A DNA stretch of 64,000 nucleotides from positions 66,727,737-66,791,736 of the forward strand of contig CM036170.1 of NCBI GenBank assembly GCA_020631735.1, read 5' to 3'. A program made the position numbers and the translations under genes. This DNA is from Saccharum officinarum (Eukaryota; Streptophyta; Magnoliopsida; Poales; Poaceae). The notes below the pieces were generated by a model, which saw only the letters and a program-made list of their open reading frames with translations, did no database searches and was not told the origin of the DNA. Shown here piece after piece: positions 11,374 through 21,849 of the stretch; position 1 is the first letter of the stretch, and every line of letters starts with the position of its first letter.

Positions 11374-11427
11374 CGATGGATTACATTGGTAACGATTATG
11401 CGATGGATTACATTGGTAACGATTATG
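11374..11427. repeat. 27-bp tandem duplication
   Basis: The 27-bp unit beginning cgatggattacattgg occurs twice back to back at 11374-11400 and 11401-11427, inside the 3' region of the LINE copy. Confidence 0.9.
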
Positions 11428-11447
11428 CGACTGTAGGAACATCAAAG

Positions 11448-12106
11448 TCAACCAGCGGGGGCAACAGCGAACAGCGCCCCTAGGTGTGTGTAGCCCGCCT
11501 GCGACCATCTGTCCGCCTCGTCAGTGATTAGGGCGAGCAGCTGAACCGGTGTGTGACTTGTTCCTTGGAACACTCTCCGATTCCTCTCATTCCACAGATT
11601 CCAAGCAACCAAGATGGCCAACGTGTCAAATCCTCGACGAAGCATTGAAGGCAAAGCTAAGCGGCTTTGGAGCCACCAGTCGAGGTGTCCCAGGCCCGGC
11701 TGCGGAGAGAGGCCAACAATGCCAAGTAACGATAAGATGTTGAACCAAACCTCGCGAGAGAAGACGCATTCACCTGCGAGGTGAAGTGTGGTCTCCGACT
11801 CTTGGTCGCAGAGATTGCAAGTGTCATCATCCTGTAGCCCATGCCTCTTCCGCCTGGCTGCCGTCCAGAGTCGGTCGTGAATCAAAAGTCAGTAAAAGAA
11901 CTTGCACTTGTTAGGTGCCCTAGCCTTCCAGAGCTCCGAAGCTCCCGGTAGCGAAGCCATTCCAATGAAAAAGGCTCGGTAAGCAGAGGACGCAGTGTAG
12001 GTGCCATCCGCGGTCCATCGCCAAACGAACCTGTCCGAGGCCAAGTCATTGAGAACGACGCCACGGACCTTGTCCCATACAACAACGTTGTACAGAATGA
12101 GGCCAA
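11448..12106 (-). pseudogene. LINE reverse transcriptase C-terminal zf-RVT domain, partial
   Basis: The minus-strand frame 11448-11885 reads IHDRLWTAARRKRHGL, then DTCNLCDQESETTLHL and ECVFSREVWFNIL, the zf-RVT domain found after reverse transcriptase in plant non-LTR elements (C-x2-C, then H-x3-C). LVAWNLWNERNRRVF follows. The upstream frame 11882-12106 carries the preceding segment (MASFCTTLLYG onward) in a different frame, so at least one frame break is present near 11885. No endonuclease or catalytic reverse transcriptase remains because the copy is 5' truncated. Confidence 0.8.
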
Positions 12107-12119
12107 GTCATGTACTACT

Positions 12120-12903
12120 CATTTTCTAATCAGAAGACCACCAGGAGTACAGCACGTTTTTCCCTTTTTTTCCAAAAAAGGATGGCATATGTGCCAGGCG
12201 TATAGTATTATCTCTATCGAAAGAGAAGGGAACGCTTTCTCATTTTCTAATCAGGCTTATAAGACGACTAATTCCTGGTAGTTATAGTGCCTGGTTTTTT
12301 AAGTGGCTGAAAAAAATACTTTCTATTAGTTGCTCTTTTTTTAGCCATTTAATCAACATTCGATGTATACCTCTCAAATGATACAGCAATTTTAAACTAT
12401 GTATAGTTGTAGTTTTAGGTGATTTATAAACATAAAAACAGCTGAAAAGTGGCAAAGCTGTTAATATTAACTTTAGTACTTTCCAGTCAGCGGCCGGGTC
12501 TTCTTTCAGAATGAAGGTGCTGCACAACCCCCTCCCTAATAAGCATAAAATAATAGTGAGGCTCAATATCAATTCTATACTCGTGAGCTCTGGTGCCGCT
12601 TTCTACGTTCCATTGGTTGGGAACGGATCACGCCAGCGCCTGGGGTGGTGATCTCTGCTTGGTGGATGGATGCGAGAGGCCAGGTACCTAGAGAGCTGCG
12701 CAAATGGTTCGACTCGGCGGTGCTCCTCGTTTTTTCTTTTCCAAGCACCTTGATGCAATGTAGAAAAAAGGACCAACTTAGTTGGTACTATGCAGCTTTT
12801 CAATTAGAAGAAAATAATAAGAATCTAAATTCAAGTTGAGGAGAACTTGAACTTGAGTGGTTGAGTGACACCAAGTAGTTGAGCCAGACACACTTCCTAT
12901 ATA
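12120..12903. other. Intergenic, no feature recognised
   Basis: AT-rich to mixed sequence. The word cattttctaatcag occurs at about 12121 and again at about 12241, a short direct repeat. No coding signature. Confidence 0.4.
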
Positions 12904-13032
12904 GGCCCCGTTCGGCTGTGCTGATAAGCCGGCTGAAAAACACTGTTGGCTGATTTCTTGTGAGAGAAAAATACTATTCCGACTGAAAAAACAAGCTGAA
13001 AAAGACGGATTATAAGCCGGATGAACAGGACC
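12904..13032. mobile_element. Small MITE, 129 bp, TSD ATA
   Basis: Ends are GGCCCCGTTCGGCT at the left and an imperfect inverted partner at the right (gatgaacaggacc). The interior word tgatttcttgtgagagaaaaa is diagnostic of this family. It is flanked by ATA at 12901-12903 and 13033-13035. Related remnants are at 17706-17800, 58915-59033 and 62925-63038. Confidence 0.7.
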
Positions 13033-13035
13033 ATA

Positions 13036-16000
13036 GTCTGATACGCTGACGATGGTCTTTGTGGAAGTTATGATGAGCAGGAAGCTAGAGCTAGGGCTAT
13101 CCATGGCTCGATCGGGCAAGTCACTCGAGCACTTGTCCCACTCCATTAAAAAAGACTAAAAAGAGAGTACCCCACACTCCCAAGACCCAAACCAAGGAGG
13201 TAAACAGCAAAAAAGTCCAAAGAGCAATTTTCCCTCCAGCTAAGTACTCCTAGCTAACTGCCCATTTCAGCCAGACGGAGCTGAGAGCTCGAGACACGCA
13301 TAATTGCTGGATCAGAGTACCTTCCTGCAAAATTTTGGTGGAAACATTTATGGTGTGATCCATTCCTTTGTTCTACATGCGTGCCTGATTGCCTGTTTTA
13401 CCTACAGCTATGAAGGTATATATGCTCCCCATAAAAAGAAAGGAGATGTTTTATATGAATATACTATGAAGGAGGCTTTATTTTACAATGAAATGTTGTT
13501 CAAAAATGAAAATAAAACACGAGGGTACAATGAGAACGCGACCTATAATAAGATCAGCTTGGACGTTAGGAGTGTCGGAGAAGTTCTGGCATAGGACTGC
13601 TGTGGTCATCAATGTTGTTTTGCGATTGCACTTTGCTCCCCTTTGAACTTTCTTTGCCAGGCCGTCTTCGATCACTGGCAGCTCAACTGACTAGATCAGG
13701 CATATGCGTCAGCAACTCAGCAATCGATACTACGTACGTAGTACTAGGCGTCTAGGCCTCTGAAGATGATAGCGATCGAGCACGGAAACAAGTCTAATAA
13801 TGAATAATGAATAGTACGGCCGTGACATTGTACTCCAGCATTATACGTGGACATGGTTGCCAATCTTCCGGGAGCGGCGAGCGTTCGGATGAGGTCTTTG
13901 CACACAAAGACGAAAGGCATACTATCGTGTAAATTAAAGAGTGAAAAGCGCACACAGTCAACATAAACATAGGCAAGCAAATTCCCACAAATTTCAGCGA
14001 TTGGGTCATAAAGACATGGATCATTAACCCAAAACGTACGTTCACCTCAGTCCTGAGGGAGCTGGCGACGATGGGCAGATCGAGTGGGGCAGACAAAGCC
14101 AAAGGCCGAAAGGCGTTGCGTAAAGCGGGAACAGGCGAGCGAGCCTACAGCTACAGTACCACAGGCAAGCAAGGTGAGGCATCCATGTGGGCGGCGGCAA
14201 TGATCTCCGGCTCCGGGCGTGCGCGGCTGTTGGAATGGGGCTGGGGCTGGCACGGGGGACCGGCCGTGTAGAGGGGCACTGGCAGCCGCCCGGACCCAGT
14301 GCTCTATCCCGGCGAAACGTGCTGCTCCTGTAGTGTGCGTGCAACCGCCTATCGATGCTTGCCCGCCCCTCGTCCAAGACTAGTTGTCAGATCATTTTGA
14401 CCTGGTCATCGGGTCCAGTCCAGTCTCGTCAGCGCAGCGTAGTCCAACTGGTCAACAACCACATACTATCATGTATACGCATGACACCAAGCACGAGCAC
14501 TGTTAACTGCAATGCCTCCCAACGAAGCGTTACTCCTTTCCTATGCCACCACAGAAATTCTTAATAGGCTGGGTTCTTGATAAGATCCTTCAGAATAAGC
14601 GACAGTGGTTGGGCTGGCCGGTTGGGTGGGAGTTAAAGAAGCCGGGGGCACACGTGTAGCAGGGGACATGTTGCCCGGCCGCGCCCGCCATGCCATGCCA
14701 TGCCACCGGGTTAATGCAGATGCATGGGACGGTGGCGATGACGGGGGCCAGCCTGGTGGCTGGTGCGCGTCTTGTCGAAGCCCGGCAGCCCCCGTCGACG
14801 TGGCTCGCTCCGCGGCCCCGGCCGGCCGGCCCATCACTCCGTCGCCGCATCCCACGCGCGCCGTCGCCAGCCGAAGGGAAAAGCCATCGGCATCGCATGC
14901 GCGCGCGCGCTCTCCCGCTACCCGTTGCGCCTCCAACACCCGGCCGCGGCCCGCGGCAGCCGGCAGGGCAGGGATAGGATAGGAATGCCCCCATGCCTCC
15001 TGTGCGCGTTCGATGGCCTGACCTGGCTACCAAAGGCATATTACAATACCAGATGAGTGAGATGAAACACACTCAAACAGGGAGGCAGGAAGTCAGAGCA
15101 CCATTGAACCCCTTGTCTGATAACGTCTGGTGCCATCCACTCTCCGACCCCGGCCCCGCGTTTGATTCCCAGACCCAGCAAGTACGCGCCAAAAAGGTTT
15201 CCTTCGCGTCACTGATGGAACGATCTAGTTGGACTGATAAATGGCGGGGAAATCTGGTTGCTCATTACTCCGGCGGTCCGGCCCAGCTAACGACGATAGA
15301 TGGCTGATGATTCGTGCGTGCCGGAAGCCCCGTCGAATCACCAGGCGGGACATGCCGCTGTGCGCGGACCATGACGCGGCGACGTGGCTCAAGGCTTTTG
15401 ATCGAGCGAGTTGCCTTGCCTCCTCCCCTCCTCCGCGCACGGTGGCGGCATCATTGCATTGGTGCGCAGCATCTTGCCGTGAACCGCGCCCGTGCATGGG
15501 AGTGGGACAGCGACGTGGCCGGGGACATTCCCAGCTACCGGCGGGGCCGCCCCTCCATCTGGTCGCTATCCTACCGCACGCCCGCAGGTGCTATGCCGGC
15601 GCTGTGTCTGACCGCAGCAACTGTGAGCGATTCAACCCTCCGCACGCGCTCCATCCAATCCAACTGTCAAGATCGGAGATCGATCGGACACTGTTTCCTT
15701 TCCTTGAGGCGCATGTGCACAACGGCCAACAGTGGACGCGCCGGTTTTTTTGCGAGAAACGCTAGCCCTTTCTCCCCAGCAGAAATGCGCGGGAGACCTT
15801 TTTTTTCATCTGATCTGATGATGAGAGCCCACCTGGAACTCGTATTATCAAGCCCAGTCGTTAACTAGGGGTGTCTCTACGTGTGTTCTAACTTTAGGCC
15901 CAAATTTGGATGTTTTCCTGCTGGGCCTGGGGGTGTCACTTTCTACATGTAGCAAGCGATAAGACCATGCTGATTGTCAGTTTGTAGATGAGATCTGTGC

Positions 16001-16218
16001 TCTCCCGCTGCCGCCGGGCGTAATCTCCCACGGGTCGTTTAACTGGGGTAATTGGAAGCAGGAACGAGAGTCTAGAGATAGGAGTTTAGAATTTTTGTTT
16101 GTTTGTTTGGTGGGAATATGAGGTTTGGTGGAAAGGGGAAGAGGAGTTTGGAGGGCCAACTCCCACTAATCAATTCTCTAGGGGAGAGGTGGGAATTAAG
16201 GAGAGTTGCGTTCTTGTG
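13036..16218. other. Intergenic, no gene recognised
   Basis: Sections at 14040-14280, 14640-14960 and 15240-15760 are GC-rich and carry open frames on both strands, but none shows a known domain, a convincing start context or consistent codon bias. Near 14694 the phrase catgccatgccatgcc is a short pentamer repeat. Confidence 0.45.
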
Positions 16219-17168
16219 AGAGCAACTCCAAGAGAGTTGCTATTTCTACTTTGAAGCCTAATTTAGAGTTTCTATGAAAAAAATCAGCCTTCAACAGCTA
16301 TTCTATCCGGAATTCCAAATTAGCTAACTAGTCATTCCGTCCTTCTCGACGGCTAAAGAAAGCGAGCCTTCCCGCCTTGCCATCCGCCTCCCCGCGTGAT
16401 TCCCGTGCAGCGCTCGTCCTTGCTGCACCCCGAGTCATGTTGCCTCCACCTCTAGGCAGCCTCCTCTCCTGGGTGTCGCACGGACGTCCTCTTTGTGTCG
16501 CACGGTCGGAGCTCCGCGTCAGCGTCCGTGAACGTGTGCTTGACGTGCAACTGAGGCGCCGCAGCAGCGCCGCGGAGCTCGCTGAGGCCGAACGAGTGCA
16601 GCTGCAGCGGGCCCGCCGTCTCCCCGTCGCTGGCCTTTATGCTGTCGTCTTTGTCAACTATGGCGGCCGACGCCAGGCTGTTGACGAGGGACAAGAGGCA
16701 GCTCAAGGACACGAGCCTGCGCAAGAGCTTCACTGCTGCGGCCGGGACTGCGCAATGCTGTCGGATGCCACCGCGGTGTCCTCCGCCACGCGGCACTTGG
16801 TGGCCGACGCAAGCTGAGCACCGGCCTCCACGACTTCGGCATCGTGTGAGCTGGCTAAGTTGAGCCTTGTAGGAAGTAGCTAGCTTAGCTTGGTGCGTGT
16901 GCGTGCGAGCAGCTGGTGGAATCAGCTCAAGTACGAGACGGACGAGACTGGCTGCCAAGGTGCGGTCAGTGTGAGCTGCCTGTTCGACGAAATGTGCCAA
17001 CCAGTAGAGCCTGTTGCCCAGTGACTTGGTGGGGTTGAATGTTGAGATAGCTATTTTTTTAGAGAGCCTCTTGGAGTAGTCTAACTTTTTTTAGACGTTT
17101 CTATTTTACAAAATAGCTAAATCAGAAAATTTAGAAAGTGTTTTTAGCCATTCTCTTGGAGTTGCTCT
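16219..17168. mobile_element. 950-bp TIR element with GC-rich, exon-like interior
   Basis: The ends are an inverted repeat: agagcaactccaagaga at 16219-16235 and its reverse complement tctcttggagttgctct at 17152-17168. Subterminal parts are AT-rich (tagctatttt, tttagagtttctat). The middle, 16370-16860, is abruptly GC-rich and open on both strands, for example a 146-codon plus-strand frame at 16377-16817. No clear target duplication was seen. The architecture resembles non-autonomous TIR elements that have captured host gene fragments. The cargo was not recognised. Confidence 0.65.
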
Positions 17169-17404
17169 AATAAAAGAAAAATAGATCATCACCATCCATC
17201 ATGATTTGTCTTTTAATTTCCCTCTCAAAACCCTCACACCAAACAGGGACATCAATTCCCTCTCTTATTTCCCTCCGCGAACCAAACAGGTGATTGGGAA
17301 TAAAAGTCAATTTCTCACCTTAATTTGCTCTATCAACTCCCATCGCTAATTCTCATGCCTCTTTTCACGTAGTTGCCAAACACACCACCAGAGGATAGGC
17401 GTAG

Positions 17405-17700
17405 TAGGGCCGTTTTCTGGTCCGGTCCCTTCACGGTGCTTGATGGCCTAGGAACGGGTCTGCTCTAGAGACCAAGGAGGACTTGGCATCAGAGATTGGG
17501 GAGACAGAACCTATGTTTGCTGCTTAAAGCTCATCCGTCACCTTCACCGCGCCGAGGCATGGGCACTATGGGTGCGTCAGGGGGCTTGTTTGGCGACAAT
17601 GGAGGGTGATCTCTATGCACAGCATCGGGAGGTCCGGTATTCCTTGCTCCCATGTAACAGGCCATTACCCGGTTGATTTCGGCCATGGACCGAGATAGTT
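17405..17700 (+). pseudogene. LINE reverse transcriptase fragment
   Basis: One frame reads QGGLGIRDWGDRTYVCCLKL, then IRHLHRAEAWALWVRQG. This is the GGLGI.D......LL.KW..R region after the catalytic domain of plant LINE reverse transcriptases. The fragment is about 250 bp, bounded by stops, and lacks the catalytic region. Confidence 0.6.
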
Positions 17701-17705
17701 GGCCC

Positions 17706-17800
17706 TGTTCTTCGGCACTATTTCAACAGTATTTTTCAGCGAATGGATAATATTTTTCTCTCACAACAAATCAGAATAAACATTAGCATAAGCTAAATTT
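17706..17800. mobile_element. MITE remnant at the left edge of duplication copy 2
   Basis: The sequence ctgttcttcggcac, then atatttttctctcacaac and ttcagcgaaac matches the MITE family seen at 12904. In copy 1 the same right end (ataagctaaa at 435) is joined to an LTR, so the MITE was already there before the LTR insertion. Confidence 0.6.
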
Positions 17801-18698
17801 CAGCGAAACAAAGAGGATGTTAGTATTTTTTGACTCATCCGAAAGTAAGACCGGTGATGAGGCTCTGCACTCTGCAGGCGGACCGTTTCCCTATCCTCTT
17901 CGGTCACTGCAGACTGCAGGTAGCGCAAGAGCACTGTGTGTTATTTTTTTATTTTATTTTTTGATTGCCACTGTGTGTTATTAGGTGATCGAGTTCGGGC
18001 TTTCTGGAACAGGCACGCTCGTGTCACTCCTGTCACCCCAGGCGCAGGTCGAGCTGGATGGGGTGCAAGAAATCATCACCGAGCCTGAGGAAGCAGATTG
18101 CAGACTAGTAGTAATAGGTCGTTTCAGCATGGCGCCTGGGAAGCTAGGCACTGCAGGGCTTTACCAACTCCTGCAACCACGTCTATTTGGAAGAACGCAG
18201 CGCCGGCCAGAGTTCAAATTTTCATTCGGTTGTTAACGCAACGGAGAATTCGGTGTCGGAGTAATTTGCATCGGAAGAAAATTATGGATTCCGACTTGTG
18301 AAGTACGTGGCCTGGCGGAAGAAACTGCTGCACACATTATCAGTGAGGCCTTGTTCAGTTTGGTGGGGAAAATCCACCTCAATCCTACATGTACATGCAA
18401 GGGACTTAAATTAGATCAGACAACTATTGTAGCTCATGTACGATGATCCTAATATTCGTAATAACAAGCAAATCAGAAAAAGGGAGCAGGGGGATTCTGA
18501 CCTCTGAAGTTGGCATCATCATCTATGCTTAACGTTTTAAAGTTGATTTTCTTGAGTTTGAGACTTTTGGTCATTGTCATTTGTAGTAGCTACTTAGATA
18601 CTCGTACAATTAAACTTCGTACCATGTCTCAAGACTAACCATGACAACTGAAAACAACCTAATCACAAAACAGAAAGAAGTTGCATTACTCAAGTTTA

Positions 18699-19496
18699 TT
18701 AAAAAAAATCCAATAGAAAATAATTAAACAGAACACTAATAAAAAACAGACAGAAAACAATCACCAATGAATCAATGGGGTTAGTTTTGGTTCTGTAACT
18801 TCTCAAGATGACGATGTTCACAACTGAACCATCCAGTGTAGCATTCCTCACCTTCACGATGCGCGACTTCCTGAAAAGGTGGGCAATGGTGGACAAGCCG
18901 ACGTGCCGGTCGACGGCGATCGCGATAGCGCCACCGCGTCGGACGGTGCGCTCGATCTCGGTCGCGAACCGGGACGGGAAGAGCGCGCCGGTGAGCGCGC
19001 CCGGGTCGTCCGACAGCAGAACGTCGAAAGCGCCGTCGAAGAATGGGAGGTTGTGCGCGTCCGCTCGGCGGACGAGCGGCGGGAAGTCGACGAGATCAAC
19101 GGCCGTGACGTCCCCGACGCCGGCCGCGTGGAGCGCGTCCGCGGCCAGCCCCGCGCCTGCGGCGACGCAAAGCACGCGGGAGGATTCGCCGAGGAGGCGG
19201 TGGCGGCGGAGCGGGACGAGAGTGGACGAGGAGAGGGCGTCGCTGCGGCGGCGCCAACGCGGGGAAGCCCGGAGCTTGGCGAGGCGGAGGTCGGGGTCCA
19301 CGACGCGGCGGGATGCGGCGTCGCAGGACGTGCGCGGGAAGGGCGCCAATGATAGGGACGAATATGTGGGCGAGCCGCTGCCTCCGACGATGCAGTAGGA
19401 GGAGGAATGGCGGAACAGGTGCAGTAGTGCGGCGGTGGCGACGGCGGCCAGGGCGATCGACACGCGGTTCAGCAGCCGCCGGACGTGGCCGCCCAT
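18699..19496 (-). CDS. SAM-dependent methyltransferase-like protein, copy 2
   Basis: A single open frame of 265 residues starting at ATG 19494-19496. An N-terminal hydrophobic stretch (about residues 11-28, VSIALAAVATAALLHLF) suggests a membrane anchor. Around residues 108-125 lies a class I methyltransferase-like loop (RVLCVAAGAGLAADALHAAG), followed by VTAVDLVDFPPLVRRADAHN and LPFFDGAFDVLLSDDPG, which resemble the motifs that bind S-adenosylmethionine and form the following strand. The substrate is unknown. The last 30 or so residues (PIDSLVIVFCLFFISVLFNY onward) are hydrophobic and AT-rich, unlike the GC-rich body. They may be 3' untranslated sequence read through because an earlier stop was lost. 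Divergent neighbour: PPR gene, 244 bp away. Confidence 0.7.
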   Translation of the reverse strand: MGGHVRRLLNRVSIALAAVATAALLHLFRHSSSYCIVGGSGSPTYSSLSLAPFPRTSCDAASRRVVDPDLRLAKLRASPRWRRRSDALSSSTLVPLRRHRLLGESSRVLCVAAGAGLAADALHAAGVGDVTAVDLVDFPPLVRRADAHNLPFFDGAFDVLLSDDPGALTGALFPSRFATEIERTVRRGGAIAIAVDRHVGLSTIAHLFRKSRIVKVRNATLDGSVVNIVILRSYRTKTNPIDSLVIVFCLFFISVLFNYFLLDFF

Positions 19497-19740
19497 GGCC
19501 GTCGCAGCTCGGTGGGGCCCTGGGCGATAGCGGCCCTGAGCGGCTGAGCCCCCGATGCGGCGAGTAATGGGCCAGGCGGTTCAGTTAGGTTCGGATGTAC
19601 TACTACCTGGTTGGGCTAACAATTAACGGCCCAAATACAATGCGCAGCATCGCAAAAACCTCCGCCTCCCACTCCCACTCCCAGGGTTCCTGTCGTCTCG
19701 ACGCAAACCCCACCCGCCGCCGCCGTCACGCTACGCCCCC
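19497..19740. promoter_or_regulatory. Shared bidirectional promoter, copy 2
   Basis: The 244 bp between divergent ATGs contains atgggccagg (about 19566), ttgggctaac (about 19610) and ggcccaaata (about 19628). These site II-like words suit a nuclear gene for a mitochondrial protein. No TATA box is evident. A related word set (ggcccaaata, then tgtgcagc and gcgaaa) lies upstream of PPR copy 3. Confidence 0.5.
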
Positions 19741-21027
19741 ATGTCCATGGCCACCCCCGCCGCCTTCTACCGTACGCGCCGGCTGTTCAGCATCTTGTCC
19801 TCGGCCACTCCGTGCGCTCGGCCACCAAATTTGGCGACCGAACCCACGCCGGACCAGAAAGCGGCAGCCGTCGAGGCGGAGGCAAAGCCCAAGGCGGGCC
19901 GCAACCTCCGGAATCCCCTCGGCAAAATCATGCGGGTCATTTTCCAGGAGCGCGATCCGGACAAGCTGGTATCCCAGTTCATCGCCACGTCCACCGCGTC
20001 CCCACGCTTCCGCGACATCCACCGCGTGTACGAGGTCGCCGTGTCCCGCCTCGTTTCCTTCGGCCGCCGCGACGCCGTCGCGGCCCTCCTCGACTCACAG
20101 AAGCCCTTCCTCGAGGCCTCCAACGAGGACTTCGCCGTGCGCATCGTGCGCCTCTATGGCCGCGCCTCCATGCCGTCCCACGCCGCCGCGACCTTCCTTG
20201 GCCTTCCCCCGATGCACAAGTCCGTCACGGCCTTCAACGCCGTCCTCGCCGCATACGTCGACACCGGCGACTTCGATTCTCTCGCCACCGCGTTGGACGA
20301 GATCCCGGCCTCTCAGAAAGCCGAACCCTCGGCCGCCCTTGATGTCATTTCGCTCATGGAGAAGAGCGGTCTGACCCCCGATATGGTATCTTTCAACTCT
20401 CTGCTTAATGGGTTTTACAACAATGGTCGCTTTGACAAGGCCGAGAAAATCTGGGAGATGATGAAGGAGAGGAATCTTCAGCCGAACGCAAAGAGCTACA
20501 ATGCAAAGCTTCGGGGTTTGGTTGCTCAAGGGAGAATGGAGGATGCAGTTGCAGTGATTGAGAGGATGCAGAAGGAAGGGCCTAAACCTGACTCAGTATC
20601 CTACAATGAGCTGATTCGAGGGTACTGCAAAGAAGGGAGGTTGGATGAGTCCAAGAAGATGTATGATGATCTGGTAAAGAATGGATATGCACCAAATAAA
20701 GGCACATTTGAAACCCTCGTACCATGTCTTGTGGAGGCCGGGGAGCTTGATCTTGCTCTAAATTGTTGTCAGGAGATCTTTAGTAGGAAGTGCAGAGTGA
20801 AATGTTCATTGCTGCAGGTAGTAGTGACAGCATTGGTTGCTGCATCTAGAGTCGAGGAGGCTAGAAGGATTGTTAAGCTTGGGTGGAAGAACAACTATCC
20901 TCCGAGGCATTTGAATATACCAGCACTTAAGGGAAAAGACAATAATGTCGATGCTGAGACTCACTGCAATGATTCTGTAACGTATGAAGAGGGGAGTGAG
21001 GAGAAAGTGGAGTCTAAAATTGCTTGA
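19741..21027 (+). CDS. P-class PPR protein, probably mitochondrial, copy 2
   Basis: Intronless frame of 428 residues. The start is supported by alignment with copy 3 (MSMATPAAFYRTRRLFSIL against MASPSPARRLFSIF) and by an Arg/Ser-rich N-terminus like a mitochondrial presequence. About seven to eight 35-residue P-type repeats follow, for example SVSYNELIRGYCKEG and MVSFNSLLNGFYNNGRFDKA, and an acidic tail. It resembles the short P-class PPR group of At1g55890, At3g13150 and At3g13160, some of which associate with mitochondrial ribosomes (family knowledge). Compared with copy 3 it lacks 19 residues after IPAS (junction near 20313), which removes helix A of one repeat, and has M for K in GLPPMHKS. 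It is open throughout, but function with a broken repeat is uncertain. Confidence 0.85.
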   Translation: MSMATPAAFYRTRRLFSILSSATPCARPPNLATEPTPDQKAAAVEAEAKPKAGRNLRNPLGKIMRVIFQERDPDKLVSQFIATSTASPRFRDIHRVYEVAVSRLVSFGRRDAVAALLDSQKPFLEASNEDFAVRIVRLYGRASMPSHAAATFLGLPPMHKSVTAFNAVLAAYVDTGDFDSLATALDEIPASQKAEPSAALDVISLMEKSGLTPDMVSFNSLLNGFYNNGRFDKAEKIWEMMKERNLQPNAKSYNAKLRGLVAQGRMEDAVAVIERMQKEGPKPDSVSYNELIRGYCKEGRLDESKKMYDDLVKNGYAPNKGTFETLVPCLVEAGELDLALNCCQEIFSRKCRVKCSLLQVVVTALVAASRVEEARRIVKLGWKNNYPPRHLNIPALKGKDNNVDAETHCNDSVTYEEGSEEKVESKIA

Positions 21028-21386
21028 TGGTGAGGAGGATATACTTTCGAAGGTTAGCCATTGATCTGTCATGCCCAATGCACACAGTACCTGTTCTACT
21101 ATTTCGTTGGTCTCTGTCATGCCGATACAAAACACTAAGAATGCATGTAAACATGCAATCCTTTAACGAGATAGTGGTTAATTTCACTTTTGTGCTGTAA
21201 TATACTTTGTAAAATAACAACTACTTATGACTACAAGATATTTGTAGCAAATACTTGGTGCTCCCTAGAATGTTTAGCATGGCAAAAGTGTTCAAGATAC
21301 ATTCGAATCATAATGGCTGTTCGTCGCTGGCAATCAAATGAAAGATAATCAACAGTACCTATGTCAAAAAGGTAGTAATCTGGTAT

Positions 21387-21740
21387 CTAATAATACACTG
21401 CTAGCTCATCATCTGTTCCAAATTGTAAGTCAGGATCTCCAAGAGGCTGCTGGGGAACACTTCCAAGTTCCATCGACTCGGAGCCGCTGTTAATGGACGA
21501 AGATCCTGGAGAAGAAGAAGACCGAGCTGACTGAGCTGGATCTCCAGCTGCTTTTGTGATGCTGATGACACACAGACTGTTTCTGTAATCGGTGCCACAG
21601 TCTGTAATATGTTGGGAGCTATGTTCTGAATTGTGGTCTTTCTGGCAGTTGCTGCTTTAGCTTGACTTGAAAGGGTGAAATGGTTGGCTGTTTGACTTTC
21701 TGTTGTTGCGGCTAGGTTAGTCTCTGGGTCAGTAGCTATA
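21387..21740 (-). pseudogene. Orphan last-exon-like segment, copy 2
   Basis: Counterpart of 3996-4347, with the same acceptor-like site and opening IATDPETNLAATTESQ. A one-base difference near 21610 shifts the frame, so the conserved ending appears only in another frame and the two copies disagree in the middle. Probably non-functional. Confidence 0.3.
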
Positions 21741-21849
21741 CTGTTTTTTGGAAACAAAGTAGCTAGACTTAGTTGTCTGCTTCATCGATAGGAATGTATG
21801 GTATAGTATATGAACATTTACCCATACCCATTATGTATTGGTTAAAGTT

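Larger units (their letters stand above)
11212..12119 (-). mobile_element. 5'-truncated LINE with 12-bp target duplication
   Basis: The insertion is 11224-12107 in minus orientation. It starts with a T-run (poly(A) on the minus strand) and is flanked by an exact 12-bp direct repeat TCATGTACTACT at 11212-11223 and 12108-12119. It lies just downstream of a separate LINE insertion at 10903-11144. The coding part holds the C-terminal zinc-binding domain of a plant LINE reverse transcriptase (separate entry). Confidence 0.88.
17788..21819 (+). repeat. Segmental duplication, copy 2, left part
   Basis: Matches 435-4435 in direct orientation. It carries the open versions of both genes. Homology breaks at 21819 where a nested retrotransposon insertion starts and resumes at 34984. 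Confidence 0.95.

Noticed and set aside
14590..15868. Possible gene in the GC-rich stretch 14.6-15.9 kb
   Set aside because: Open frames occur on both strands, with no domain, no consistent splice sites and no homology recognised.
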